DNA of 64,000 bases from Bradyrhizobium nitroreducens (lineage in GTDB: Bacteria > Pseudomonadota > Alphaproteobacteria > Rhizobiales > Xanthobacteraceae): NCBI RefSeq assembly GCF_002776695.1, contig NZ_LFJC01000003.1, positions 6,854,774 to 6,918,773 on the forward strand. The letters run 5' to 3'. The notes under the pieces were generated by a model. The model was given only the letters and a program-made list of their open reading frames with translations, was not told the DNA's origin and did no database searches. Of this stretch, positions 26,306-34,465 are shown piece by piece (the first letter of the stretch is position 1; each line of letters begins with the position of its first letter). The position numbers were made by a program, and so were the translations under genes.

Positions 26306-27094
26306 GTGAAATCAATGTCGCAATACGGCTACAAGTACCTGATCGTCGAACGGCGCGCCACCGGCGTCGCGATCGTCACGATGAATCGACCGGAGGTCCT
26401 CAACGCGATCAACTGGGAGATGCACGAGGAGCTCGAAGACGTCTTCGTCAAGCTGGATCACGACAGTTCTGTCAACGCGATCGTTCTCACCGGCGCGGGC
26501 CGCGGATTTTGCTCCGGTGGCGATCAGAAGTCGCTGGATAAGGGAACCTTGCCGTCCCCGACGCGCAGCGGTCGCCACCTCATCCGCAACATGCTGGAAG
26601 TCGAAGTGCCGATCGTCGCGGCCGTCAACGGTGTCGCGGTCGGCCTGGGTGCCACGCTCGCGCTGTTCTGCGACGTGATCTATGCGAGTTCGACAGCTCG
26701 TTTCGCCGACACGCACGTCAATGCCGGCGTCGTCGCGGGCGATGGCGGCGCGGTGATCTGGCCGCTGCTGATGGGGCCGGTGCGCGCGAAGCACTATCTG
26801 ATGACCGGCGAATTCATCTCCGCCGAGAAAGCGGCTGCTATCGGCATGATCAACGAGGTGATCGCGGACGGCAACGTTCTCGATGCCGCGATCGAATACG
26901 CCGAACTGCTGGCAAGCGGGCCGAAGGAATCGATCGTGTGGACCAAGTACAGCGTCAACAAGATCATCAAGCAGTACGCCCACCTGCTGCTCGACACCTC
27001 TGCGGCACTGGAGATGTTGACCTTCAAGTCGCCCGAGCGGGCCGAGGCGGTTGCCGCCTTCGCGGCCAAGCGCAAGCGTTTCGCGGAGCGCTGA
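26306..27094 (+). CDS. Enoyl-CoA hydratase/isomerase family protein, copy 2
   Basis: A 262-residue crotonase-fold protein. VTMNRPEVLNAINWEMHEEL opens the domain; FCSGGDQKSLD near residue 70 and VNGVAVGLGATLALFCDVIYA near residue 108 form the oxyanion hole. The usual catalytic Glu positions lie in TARFADTHVNAGVVAGDGGAV, where one is replaced (DTHVN for the common xxxRVG), so isomerase or lyase activity is as likely as hydration. The start is GTG 26,306 or ATG 26,315; neither has a strong ribosome site. It is followed after one base by the acyl-CoA synthetase. Confidence 0.85.
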   Translation: MKSMSQYGYKYLIVERRATGVAIVTMNRPEVLNAINWEMHEELEDVFVKLDHDSSVNAIVLTGAGRGFCSGGDQKSLDKGTLPSPTRSGRHLIRNMLEVEVPIVAAVNGVAVGLGATLALFCDVIYASSTARFADTHVNAGVVAGDGGAVIWPLLMGPVRAKHYLMTGEFISAEKAAAIGMINEVIADGNVLDAAIEYAELLASGPKESIVWTKYSVNKIIKQYAHLLLDTSAALEMLTFKSPERAEAVAAFAAKRKRFAER

Positions 27095-27095
27095 G

Positions 27096-28961
27096 ATGAG
27101 CGTCGCTGCGATTACATCCGGCGCCCAGTTGGCCGATACGACCGTCGCGCAACTTTTAGCTGCGCGACTCGCGGAGCGGCCCGACAAGATCGCCTTGCAA
27201 CAAAAGCGTCAGGGCGCCTGGACCGCCATGACGTGGGGCGCCTATGCGCAGCGTGTCGTCAACCTGGCCAGCGCGCTGCGGTGTGCTGGTCTCGAGCGCG
27301 GCGATCGGGTCGCGATCATGGGCGATTCGTCCGAGGAATGGCTGATCGCCGACATGGCCACGATGTGCGCTGGCGGCGTCATGGTGGGCGTGTACTTCAC
27401 CTCGTCACCCGAAGAAGTGGCTTACTGCTTCACGGATTCAGGCGCGAAGTTCGCGTTCGTCGGCGGGGAGCAGCAGCTTCGCATCGTGATCGCCTCCGGT
27501 CGGGCCGAGCAGCTCCGCGGTATCATCGTGCTCGACCCGGATTGGACCGGCGAGGCCACGGCGTCGATCAAGTCGCTGGCCGACTTTGTCGGAGCACGCG
27601 ATGTCGATGCGCATGATTATCTGCAGAAGGAGAGCGCGACAGCAAAGGCGTCCGATGTCGTCAGCATCGGCTATACGTCCGGGACCACCGGAAACCCCAA
27701 AGGCGCGATGCTGACGCACCTTTCCATTCTCGCCGGCGTTCATTGCATTACCTTGTTCGGCCCCAGCATGCGCGAAGAGGAACACAGGGTGGTCGTGCAT
27801 TTGCCGATGTCGCACACCGTGGCGCGCGGGCAGGCGACCACGTTGCCGCTGATCGCCGACGCTGTTCCATATTTCGGCGAGACGACCGCGGACTTCGCCC
27901 AGACGATCAAAGAGGTGAAGCCGACCTACTATATGGCGCCGCCGCGGTTTTACCAGCGCTTTGCGACGCAAATTCTCAGCAAGGTGCATCCCGCCGGCGG
28001 TGCGGGAGATCAGAACTACGCGCTCGCCATGACGATCGCGCGCAGGGCGCTCGAAGACCGTCAGCGCGGCCACGAAAATGCCTTCGTCTCGAAACTGTTC
28101 GCGGCCTGCCGCGAGCAAGTGTTCCTGCCGCTGCTTGCGGAGGTCGGTTTCGACGAGCTGAAGGTCGCGTTCACCTCGTCGGCGGCGATGCCGTCCGAGC
28201 TGATGTCGCTGTGGCAGCTGTGGGGCTTGCAGCTCAAGGAGTGCTACGGCCAGACCGAATTGGTCGGTGCCAATCTGGTGCAGATGGCGGAGTGGCCGAA
28301 GGCCGGCAACGTCGGGGTCCCGTTGCCGGATCCGGCCTGGGAAACCGCCGTGCTCCAGGACGGCGAGATGATCGTCCGTGGACCGGGATTGTTCGCGGGC
28401 TATTGGAACAAGCCGGACGAGACGAAAACAGCGCTTCGCGACGGCTGGCTCTACACCGGCGACATTGTCGAAGTGTCGCCGGAAGGAATCTTCAAGCTGG
28501 TCGACCGTAAGAAGGAGATCATCAACACGTCGAACGGCAAATCGATCAGCCCAACTCAGATCGAGAACGAGCTGAGGCACAGCCCCTTCATCTCCGAGGC
28601 GGCAGTCATCGGCGAGGGGCGAAAATATCTCACCGCCCTGATCGAAGTGGATGCCACCGCCACAATGGACTGGGCGAAGTCGCGCGACGACAAGATCGCG
28701 AGTTACGCCGACCTGGCAGCCTCCGAGATCGTCAACCGGCTGATCGAGGCGGAGATCGGCAAGGCCAACGGAAGGCTGGCGCGAGCCGAGCAGATCAAGG
28801 CGTTCCGCATTCTGCCGGAGGAGCTGTCGCTCGAGAACGGCGTGATGACGCCGACGCGGAAGAAGCGTCGCAAGCAGATCAACGAGCGCTATCAGTCGCT
28901 GATCGCGTCGCTCTACGACGAGACCGAGGAAAAACTGATCAAGGCCGAGATGGGCCTTTGA
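27096..28961 (+). CDS. AMP-dependent acyl-CoA synthetase (long-chain fatty acid ligase type)
   Basis: A 621-residue adenylate-forming ligase. The P-loop motif IGYTSGTTGNPKGAM is near residue 190, the A5 motif LKECYGQTE near residue 385, the adenosine motif GWLYTGDIVEVSPEGIFKLVDRKKEII near 455, and the catalytic-lysine end ENGVMTPTRKKRRKQINERY near 590. The extra length and the IINTSNGKSISPTQIENELRHS segment place it with long-chain or bulky-acid ligases rather than acetyl or benzoate ligases. It would activate the imported acid to its CoA thioester, the entry reaction of the block B pathway. ATG 27,096 is chosen over 27,051. Confidence 0.88.
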   Translation: MSVAAITSGAQLADTTVAQLLAARLAERPDKIALQQKRQGAWTAMTWGAYAQRVVNLASALRCAGLERGDRVAIMGDSSEEWLIADMATMCAGGVMVGVYFTSSPEEVAYCFTDSGAKFAFVGGEQQLRIVIASGRAEQLRGIIVLDPDWTGEATASIKSLADFVGARDVDAHDYLQKESATAKASDVVSIGYTSGTTGNPKGAMLTHLSILAGVHCITLFGPSMREEEHRVVVHLPMSHTVARGQATTLPLIADAVPYFGETTADFAQTIKEVKPTYYMAPPRFYQRFATQILSKVHPAGGAGDQNYALAMTIARRALEDRQRGHENAFVSKLFAACREQVFLPLLAEVGFDELKVAFTSSAAMPSELMSLWQLWGLQLKECYGQTELVGANLVQMAEWPKAGNVGVPLPDPAWETAVLQDGEMIVRGPGLFAGYWNKPDETKTALRDGWLYTGDIVEVSPEGIFKLVDRKKEIINTSNGKSISPTQIENELRHSPFISEAAVIGEGRKYLTALIEVDATATMDWAKSRDDKIASYADLAASEIVNRLIEAEIGKANGRLARAEQIKAFRILPEELSLENGVMTPTRKKRRKQINERYQSLIASLYDETEEKLIKAEMGL

Positions 28962-29037
28962 CGTCGGCGGTCGCTCCCCAAACCTACGAAGCTATTAGTC
29001 AAGATGAAGTTCACTCCTTCAGCAACAGGACATCGAG

Positions 29038-30261
29038 ATGACCAAGCGAAGCGGAATCACGCGGCGGACGATTGTCGGAAGTGGATTGGGAATTGCGGCA
29101 GGCCTGGTATCAAAGCCATCGTTTGCGGCGAACACGAAGGTGAAGGTCGGAGCGATCATGCCCAGTAGCGGCGTGCTGGCGTTTCCCGGTCAGGCCTGCG
29201 TGCGCGGCATCGATCTCGGCGCCAAATTCGCGCGTGAGAAGTTCGGCCTCGACATCGAGATCGTTCACGCCGATACGCAAAGCCGTCCGGAGAACGGCCG
29301 GATTGCCGCCGAGAGCCTGATCCGGCAGGGCTGCACCGTGCTGATCGGCGCGTGGGATTCCGGCGCCACCATTTCGGCGCTGCAGGCCTGCGAGGCCGCC
29401 AAGGTGCCGATGGTGGTCCACATCGCGAGCGCCACCCAGGTGACTTCGCAAGGCTTCACCCAAGTGTTCCGCTATTACCCCACGTCGCTGACCATCGTGC
29501 GGCAATCGCTGACCGAGCTGAAGTCCGTGCTCGGCACGCTGAAGGATCCGCCGGGCAGCGCCGTCGTTCTCCATCTCAACAACACGATGGGACAGTCGAC
29601 GGCGGCCAGCATCGATCAGGCGTGGAAGGAAGTGGGTGTTCCGCTTAAGATCGCGCAGTACGTTGCCTATGACGAGAAGGCCAAGGATCTGTCGGTAGAG
29701 GTCGCCAAGGCGAAAGCGTCGGGTGCCGATGCTTTGATCTCGGTCACGCGCGTCAACGACGCGATCATGATCGCCCGCGAATGCATCAAGCAGGGCTGGG
29801 ATCCCAAGATGGTGTTTTCGCCCAACTCCAACGGCGTGTCGGACAAGGCGTATCACGACGCGCTCGGAAAGTACGGTGACGGTCCGGTTCTGTCGGCGTT
29901 GTGGCTCAATCCCAAGGGCGCCGAGACCGACAGGATCATGAAGATATTCGCGGCCGACTACCCGAACGACTGGTTCGATGCCAATGCGGGCTGCGCGTTC
30001 GAGGCGGTGCAGATCGTCGCAGACGCCGTGACGCGGGCGGCGTCGTCGGAGTCGGTGGCGATTCGCGGCGCGCTCAAGACGACCGACATGAAGCCGATCC
30101 TGATGTACGGCGACAACACCAGCTTCGACGAGACCGGCCAGAACATCCACTGTTCGATGGTGATGCTGCAGGGTTTGAAAGGCAGGCCGCGGGTGGTGGC
30201 TCCAAAGGCCATTGCGGAAGCGTCGCTCGAGTATCCGCTTGCGCCTTACAGCAAACGCTGA
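29038..30261 (+). CDS. ABC transporter substrate-binding protein (Liv/Peripla_BP_6 type), Tat-exported
   Basis: A 407-residue periplasmic binding protein. The N-terminus TRRTIVGSGLGIAAGLVSKP resembles a twin-arginine signal with an alanine-rich cleavage site (SFAANT). The mature protein shows the type I fold: VKVGAIMPSSGVLAFPGQACVRGIDLGAKFA, then AAESLIRQGCTVLIGAWDSG, and a second lobe beginning near AVVLHLNNTMGQS. It is the missing fifth component of the LivHMGF importer 7-9 kb upstream, placed at the end of the operon after the catabolic enzymes. The ligand is unknown. Confidence 0.88.
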   Translation: MTKRSGITRRTIVGSGLGIAAGLVSKPSFAANTKVKVGAIMPSSGVLAFPGQACVRGIDLGAKFAREKFGLDIEIVHADTQSRPENGRIAAESLIRQGCTVLIGAWDSGATISALQACEAAKVPMVVHIASATQVTSQGFTQVFRYYPTSLTIVRQSLTELKSVLGTLKDPPGSAVVLHLNNTMGQSTAASIDQAWKEVGVPLKIAQYVAYDEKAKDLSVEVAKAKASGADALISVTRVNDAIMIARECIKQGWDPKMVFSPNSNGVSDKAYHDALGKYGDGPVLSALWLNPKGAETDRIMKIFAADYPNDWFDANAGCAFEAVQIVADAVTRAASSESVAIRGALKTTDMKPILMYGDNTSFDETGQNIHCSMVMLQGLKGRPRVVAPKAIAEASLEYPLAPYSKR

Positions 30262-30272
30262 CGTCGTTACGT

Positions 30273-30301
30273 GCGGCCCCGCGAAAGCGTCGTGGGGTCG
30301 C
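30273..30301. terminator. Hairpin between convergent genes (possible bidirectional terminator)
   Basis: GCGGCCCC at 30,273-30,280 can pair with GGGGTCGC at 30,294-30,301 (8 base pairs, one G-T). It lies between the stop of the binding-protein gene and the stop of the convergent AraC gene. There is no T-tract on either side, so intrinsic termination is only possible, not shown. Confidence 0.3.
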
Positions 30302-30332
30302 GGTCGTCAAATGTCGGGCAGGGACGTGCGAG

Positions 30333-31193
30333 CTAGGGCAAACTATCCGAATTGATCAGGCGTGACCGCTCGGCAAGGAAGCGGCGGGGGCTCTTTCCCA
30401 TTGTCTTCTTGAACATCGTGATGAACGCGCTGGGCGTTTCGTAGCCCAGTTCCAGCGACACGGCCTGGACCGAACTGCCCGCCGTGAGGCGTTGCATGGC
30501 GATCAGTATGTGGAGACGCTGGCGCCAGCGCCCGAAGGTCATCCCTGTTTCCTTGGCGATGAAGCGTGCGAACGTACTCTCGCTCATCGCGTAGCGCGAG
30601 GCGACTTCGTCCATCGTGCTGCGGTCGCCCGGATTATTCAACAAGGAGGTCGCGAGGTGTTGAAGACGGGCGTCGGGGGAGATCGGCAGATACATTTCAT
30701 CCGTCGTCGACATCTGCACGAGTTCGTCGAGTAAAACCCGGCCGAGACGGCTGGTCGGTCCTTCCAGCGGATAGAGCGGCGGGAACACCGAGAGGCGGTG
30801 GATCAATTCGCGCACGAGCGACGTGATCATCAGCGTGCAGCAGGTCCGCGGCAGCATGCTGACCTGTGGATCGATGAACACGGTGTAGAGTTTGCCGAAA
30901 TCGGCCACGCAATTGCTGTGCTGCACGCCGGCCGGGATCCATACCGCGCCTTGCGGAGGTACGATCCACAAGCCGCCAGGCGCCCGGCACATCACCGAGC
31001 CATGAGATGCGACGACCAATTGGCCTTTGCGGTGTGAGTGCAGCGGCAGGTCGTCGTTGTCTTTGCTGGTTTCGAGACAGAATGAAGTGACGGGACGATC
31101 GAACTGATCCGGATCGACCGGATCATAGTTGATCCGAAGATCGGGCAGATCCATTCGCGCAAAATTGCGATCGAACTCGGTCTCGGGCGGCAT
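30333..31193 (-). CDS. AraC-family regulator with N-terminal cupin-like domain
   Basis: A 286-residue regulator. The N-terminal half carries a cupin-type sensor (LPLHSHRKGQLVVASHGSV ... WIVPPQGAVWIPAGVQHSN, residues ~48-95). The C-terminal half has both AraC helix-turn-helix units (STMDEVASRYAMSESTFARFI, then SSVQAVSLELGYETPSAFITMF). The closing KKTMGKSPRRFLAERS matches the regulator fragment at 16,233. It reads toward the block B operon end and is the probable pathway regulator. Confidence 0.9.
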   Translation of the reverse strand: MPPETEFDRNFARMDLPDLRINYDPVDPDQFDRPVTSFCLETSKDNDDLPLHSHRKGQLVVASHGSVMCRAPGGLWIVPPQGAVWIPAGVQHSNCVADFGKLYTVFIDPQVSMLPRTCCTLMITSLVRELIHRLSVFPPLYPLEGPTSRLGRVLLDELVQMSTTDEMYLPISPDARLQHLATSLLNNPGDRSTMDEVASRYAMSESTFARFIAKETGMTFGRWRQRLHILIAMQRLTAGSSVQAVSLELGYETPSAFITMFKKTMGKSPRRFLAERSRLINSDSLP

Positions 31194-31699
31194 TTCAATC
31201 CTGCCAATTCGTCAAGTCAGTCAAGCCTGATGCAGATCCTGCTGCCAACCGAGGTTAGCTGTTTTGAAAGGTCAGGTCACTAGTCGCGGCGAGCCGTCGA
31301 GTTCGCTGATTTGCGACAAGATGCCTGCTCCTGCGGCGTGAGCGCTCAGTGATGCGGCATGTTGCGCCGCGACCAAGCGGAAGCACCTGTCAGGCGGCCC
31401 ACGGCTCGATCGCTCGCCTGATTAGACCAACAGCAGGGAGTGCTGCGATGCGAGCTTCGGCGTCCCTCCGGAGCCGGGCAATCCGTCGGAACGCGGCCGT
31501 ATTCAGCAGCACGTGCCACAGCACCCGATGCTACCAAGTGCGGGCTTTCTGGGAGCCCGGCGCATGACCGTACACATCGATCCGCCACGCAAGGCCGTCA
31601 ACGCCGATCAGGACGCGGTCGAAACCGCCGATTGGCTCGCATCGCTTGGATCGCTCGGCCCGCGCATCGTTCCGATCGTCGCCGACGAGCGGCAGATCT
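31194..31699. other. Decayed coding sequence, unidentified
   Basis: This stretch has no intact gene. On the minus strand one frame between about 31,650 and 31,410 reads VLIGVDGLAWRIDVYGHAPG, then an in-frame TAG, then HRVLWHVLLNTAAFRRIARL and a further ~25 residues. The composition is protein-like but broken by stops. I do not recognise the family. It directly follows the integrase remnant and may be an old gene of the same element. The part 31,194-31,330 shows only the probable upstream region of the AraC gene. Confidence 0.4.
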
Positions 31700-32335
31700 C
31701 AGCTTGGCGCATTGCTGTCGCCACAGCAAAGCGAACAATTCTACCGAGTGGTAGATATTGTTGAGCGTTGGATTCGGTGTATCCGATCAGTCGATCGAGT
31801 TCGTCTTGGCTAGGGCGCCGATCTCGCTCGTTTCACTTTCCGACGAGATCCAGATGTCTTAGCGCAGCTCTGGCCAGCTGTACGTTCTCGACTGAAACGT
31901 TAATGCCGTGGATTGCGGCAGCGTGAAGTAGGATCGTTCGGATGAATGAGAAATCGATCGCAAGGGTCGCCGCTTCAGCGCCTTGAGCAGCTCGCTTTCG
32001 CCCGAACTCAATCAATCTCTCCCTGGTCAGCTCTTTGAGGTTTGTTCGTCCAAGCGAGATCTTGAGGGCCTTGAGCACCATCGACTTGGGTCGTCGTACG
32101 GGCTTGCCGACCTGGGCAAGATCGTCGAGATGCAGGGTGATCAAATCGAAAAAAAACGAGGCTGCTCAAAAGGCCGGGACCGTCGAATTGGGGTGCCGAG
32201 ATCGATAGAGCGCTCCACATCAAGCGCCCATTCTTCAGCATCGCGCCGTCGCACGAACGTGTTTGCGACGTACTCGTTTTTCCTCCTGACCTGAACGCGC
32301 CATCTTCCCGATCTGAGTTTTGTAAACGTCGGCAT
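31700..32335 (-). pseudogene. Decayed tyrosine-recombinase (integrase) beside dusA, copy B
   Basis: The reading starts at ATG 32,335 (MPTFTKLRSGRWRVQVRRKN, Arm-binding type), shifts frame near 32,190-32,150, then runs as DDLAQVGKPVRRPKSMVLKA ... TRERLIEFGRKRAAQG ... HLDLVGK to a stop at 31,833. After another shift near 31,815 the frame recovers QDELDRLIGYTESNAQQYLP followed by IVRFAVATAMRQAEICR, the box I arginine region of the catalytic domain. Boxes II (HxxR and Tyr) are absent, so about half the gene is lost. It is a homologue of copy A at 1-724. Start and orientation away from dusA fit a dusA-associated integrase. Confidence 0.82.
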
Positions 32336-32484
32336 TGCGTGTGCACTCCACCCCCGATTTCGTGTGCGCTACGTGTGCACCGGGAGATCAAATGCGGTAC
32401 AAACGTGTGCAATTTGGGCTAGTTTAAGTGCACACGTGTGCACCTGGTTCACGTTCCAGTCCATTGAAAGAATAGGGCAACTTA

Positions 32485-33483
32485 TTGAAATATCAAGACT
32501 ATCGCTTTTCCGTGGCGCCCATGATGGACTGGACCGACCGGCACTGCCGGGTGTTCCATCGTCACCTGACGCGACGGGCGTTGCTCTATACCGAGATGCT
32601 GACCACTGGCGCCGTGATCCATGGCGACCGGGAGCGGCTGCTTGGGTTCGATGCGATCGAGCATCCGGTGGCGCTTCAGCTTGGAGGCTCGGATCGGCAC
32701 GAGCTCGCGCAGGCTGCGCGGATCGGCGAGGCTTTCGGCTATGACGAGATCAACCTCAATGTCGGTTGTCCGTCCGACCGCGTGAAGGACGGCCGCTTTG
32801 GTGCCTGCCTCATGGCGGAGCCGGAGCTCGTGGCGCGCTGCGTCGAGGCGATGAAGCGCGCAGTCGCCGTGCCCGTCACGGTGAAATGCCGCATAGGCAT
32901 CGACGATCAGGACCCGGAAGTCGCGCTTGATGCGCTTGCGCGCGCGGTGGTCGCCTCCGGTTGTGACGCCCTGATCGTGCATGCCCGCAAGGCGTGGCTC
33001 AACGGATTGTCGCCGAAGGAGAACCGCGACATCCCGCCGCTCGACTATGATCGCGTCTATCGCCTCAAGCGCGCGATGCCTGATGTGCCCGTCATCATCA
33101 ATGGCGGCATTCCCGGAATCGACGAGGCTAAGGCGCATCTCGAACATGTCGACGGCGTCATGCTCGGCCGTGCCGCCTATCAGGAGCCGTGGCGGCTGCT
33201 CTCCGTCGATTCCGACATCTTCGGCGAGGTGGCTCCGCACGCGACCATGCAGGACGCGCTCGAGGCGATGATGCCCTACATCGAGCAGCAGCTTGCGCGT
33301 GGCACGCGGCTGCATGCGATCACGCGGCATTTCGTCGGTGCATTCCATGCGGTGCCCGGCGCACGGGCATTCCGCCGCCATCTGGCCGAGCAGGGGGTGA
33401 AGGCGGGCGCCGGCCTCGAGGTGCTGCGCGATGCGATCGCGCGCGTCGGAGCGCGCGCTGCTGCGGAGGAGGCCGCGGCCTAG
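32485..33483 (+). CDS. dusA: tRNA-dihydrouridine(20/20a) synthase DusA
   Basis: A 332-residue FMN enzyme that reduces uridine in the tRNA D-loop. The FMN-binding start FSVAPMMDWTDRHCRVFHR, the active-site cysteine Cys95 in NVGCPSDRV, HARKAWLNGLSPKENR and INGGIPG are all canonical for DusA. The only start giving the full N-terminus is TTG 32,485 (MKYQDYRFSVAPMMD); the first internal ATG would remove the FMN-binding segment. Because the island junction lies directly upstream, the promoter and possibly the first codons come from the mobile element. The 149-base gap to the integrase remnant contains several gtgtgcac repeats. Confidence 0.93.
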   Translation: MKYQDYRFSVAPMMDWTDRHCRVFHRHLTRRALLYTEMLTTGAVIHGDRERLLGFDAIEHPVALQLGGSDRHELAQAARIGEAFGYDEINLNVGCPSDRVKDGRFGACLMAEPELVARCVEAMKRAVAVPVTVKCRIGIDDQDPEVALDALARAVVASGCDALIVHARKAWLNGLSPKENRDIPPLDYDRVYRLKRAMPDVPVIINGGIPGIDEAKAHLEHVDGVMLGRAAYQEPWRLLSVDSDIFGEVAPHATMQDALEAMMPYIEQQLARGTRLHAITRHFVGAFHAVPGARAFRRHLAEQGVKAGAGLEVLRDAIARVGARAAAEEAAA

Positions 33484-33499
33484 CTTCTCGCGTTGCTTC

Positions 33500-33522
33500 G
33501 CCGCTTTGTCAGCGGCCTTCTG
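33500..33522 (+). terminator. Possible weak terminator after dusA
   Basis: GCCGCT at 33,500-33,505 pairs with AGCGGC at 33,511-33,516 across a five-base loop, followed by cttctgct. It begins 16 bases after the dusA stop. The T-tract is poor, so this is only a candidate. Confidence 0.35.
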
Positions 33523-33549
33523 CTCGGGGGGCCGTCATAAATTATGGGG

Positions 33550-33744
33550 CTAATGATAATTGCTTGCAGGGCAATAATCACAGACTAAGGGCTGCGAAAG
33601 CTCTGTAACGCCTACGACAGGCTGCTGCGAAAACTCATGCATGCGCAGAAGGTCCACGATGCGCTTTTCGTCCTCCTCTATGCGCTTGATGTCGTCGGGG
33701 TACGGCGCTCTCAGCTTCGCTAGTTTTGGAGATGGATCAATCAT
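33550..33744 (-). CDS. Small hypothetical protein (doubtful)
   Basis: A 64-residue frame (MIDPSPKLAKLRAPYPDDIK, then RIEEDEKRIVDLLRMHEF) with a charged, helix-prone front half and a CDYC pair near the end. No family is recognised and no ribosome site is obvious. The surrounding 400 bases between dusA and the aspartic protease hold no other candidate gene. It could be a real short gene or the remains of one. Confidence 0.25.
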   Translation of the reverse strand: MIDPSPKLAKLRAPYPDDIKRIEEDEKRIVDLLRMHEFSQQPVVGVTELSQPLVCDYCPASNYH

Positions 33745-33818
33745 GGCATCTGGGCGGCAACCTGGCGCGATGCGATGGAGGGGCTAGTTCCTCGTCGCAA
33801 TGGTTTTGACCGGCGTCC

Positions 33819-33843
33819 AAAATGTCTATTCAGCAGACATTTT
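33819..33843. repeat. Perfect 9-bp inverted repeat
   Basis: AAAATGTCT at 33,819-33,827 and AGACATTTT at 33,835-33,843 are exact reverse complements separated by seven bases. It lies 40 bases past the stop of the minus-strand aspartic-protease gene. It could be a weak AT-rich terminator for that gene or a protein-binding palindrome. The function is not shown by sequence. Confidence 0.5.
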
Positions 33844-33882
33844 CGGCTGGATTCAAAGGGTCAAAATCTCTGTGCGGATGCT

Positions 33883-34437
33883 CTAGTCGATCGCGGTGCG
33901 CGAGCGGCGGTGGCTGCTCTGAAGCTCGGGATAGCCGGTCAGCATCAACTTGTCGGCGCGCACGCCCCAGCTCTCCAGGCGGTCGAGGAAGCTCATGCCG
34001 AGCAGATTGGTCTTCATCTGCCCGCGCTGGACGACGAGGGCTGGTACCGATTTCTCGACGAGATGACCGACGGAGAGACGGTCGAGGGTGAGACGGGCCG
34101 CCTTGGTATGGCCTCCCGCGGTTTCGAGGTCGACGTCGTATTCCAGCATTTCGAGCGGCAGCCCGATGGCTTTTGCAGTTTCCCAGGTCAGCACCACCGA
34201 CGTCGCGCCGGTATCGATCACCATCGGCGCGGCGACACCGTTGATTTTCGCCTTTAGCGCAAATTCGCCGCCCTGGCCGCGAGGGATCTGCACGGCGGGG
34301 GCAGGCGTCGCCGTCTGCGCGCGGAAAATGTGCGAGACCTTGTGGCTGGCGCGCGCGATCTGGTCGGGATCGCCATAGGCGACGACCGCGCCTGCCGTGC
34401 CGGCGAGGATGGCGAGAACGAGCAGGAAGCGGATCAT
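33883..34437 (-). CDS. Retropepsin-like clan AA aspartic protease (TIGR02281 type)
   Basis: A 184-residue protein with one N-terminal membrane anchor (MIRFLLVLAILAGTAGAVVA). The retroviral-type active site VIDTGATSVVLTWETAKAIGL is near residue 75-95 and is followed by the family flap region and LLGMSFLDRLESW near residue 150. It should be a periplasmic, membrane-tethered peptidase that works as a dimer; the substrate is unknown. ATG 34,437 starts at the anchor, while the longer reading from 34,500 adds arginine-rich residues without family support. It shares orientation with the DUF1289 gene upstream. Confidence 0.88.
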   Translation of the reverse strand: MIRFLLVLAILAGTAGAVVAYGDPDQIARASHKVSHIFRAQTATPAPAVQIPRGQGGEFALKAKINGVAAPMVIDTGATSVVLTWETAKAIGLPLEMLEYDVDLETAGGHTKAARLTLDRLSVGHLVEKSVPALVVQRGQMKTNLLGMSFLDRLESWGVRADKLMLTGYPELQSSHRRSRTAID

Positions 34438-34465
34438 CGCGCGCCTCCGCAGGCGCGCAGGCCGG

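Larger units (their letters stand above)
1..32484. mobile_element. Accessory island(s) inserted at the 5' end of dusA
   Basis: The stretch holds catabolic and transport cargo, six regulators, one regulator fragment and two decayed tyrosine-recombinase genes. The right-hand integrase remnant begins about 150 bases upstream of dusA and reads away from it, which is the arrangement known for dusA-associated integrases that insert at the 5' end of that gene. The second, homologous remnant at the left edge suggests at least two insertions in tandem: an older element continuing left of the window and a second one spanning roughly 0.75-32.4 kb. I searched by eye for a copy of the dusA 5' end near 740-960 and found no clean direct repeat, so the attachment sites are not defined. 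Boundaries are inference; the gene content and the integrase homology are seen directly. Confidence 0.6.
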
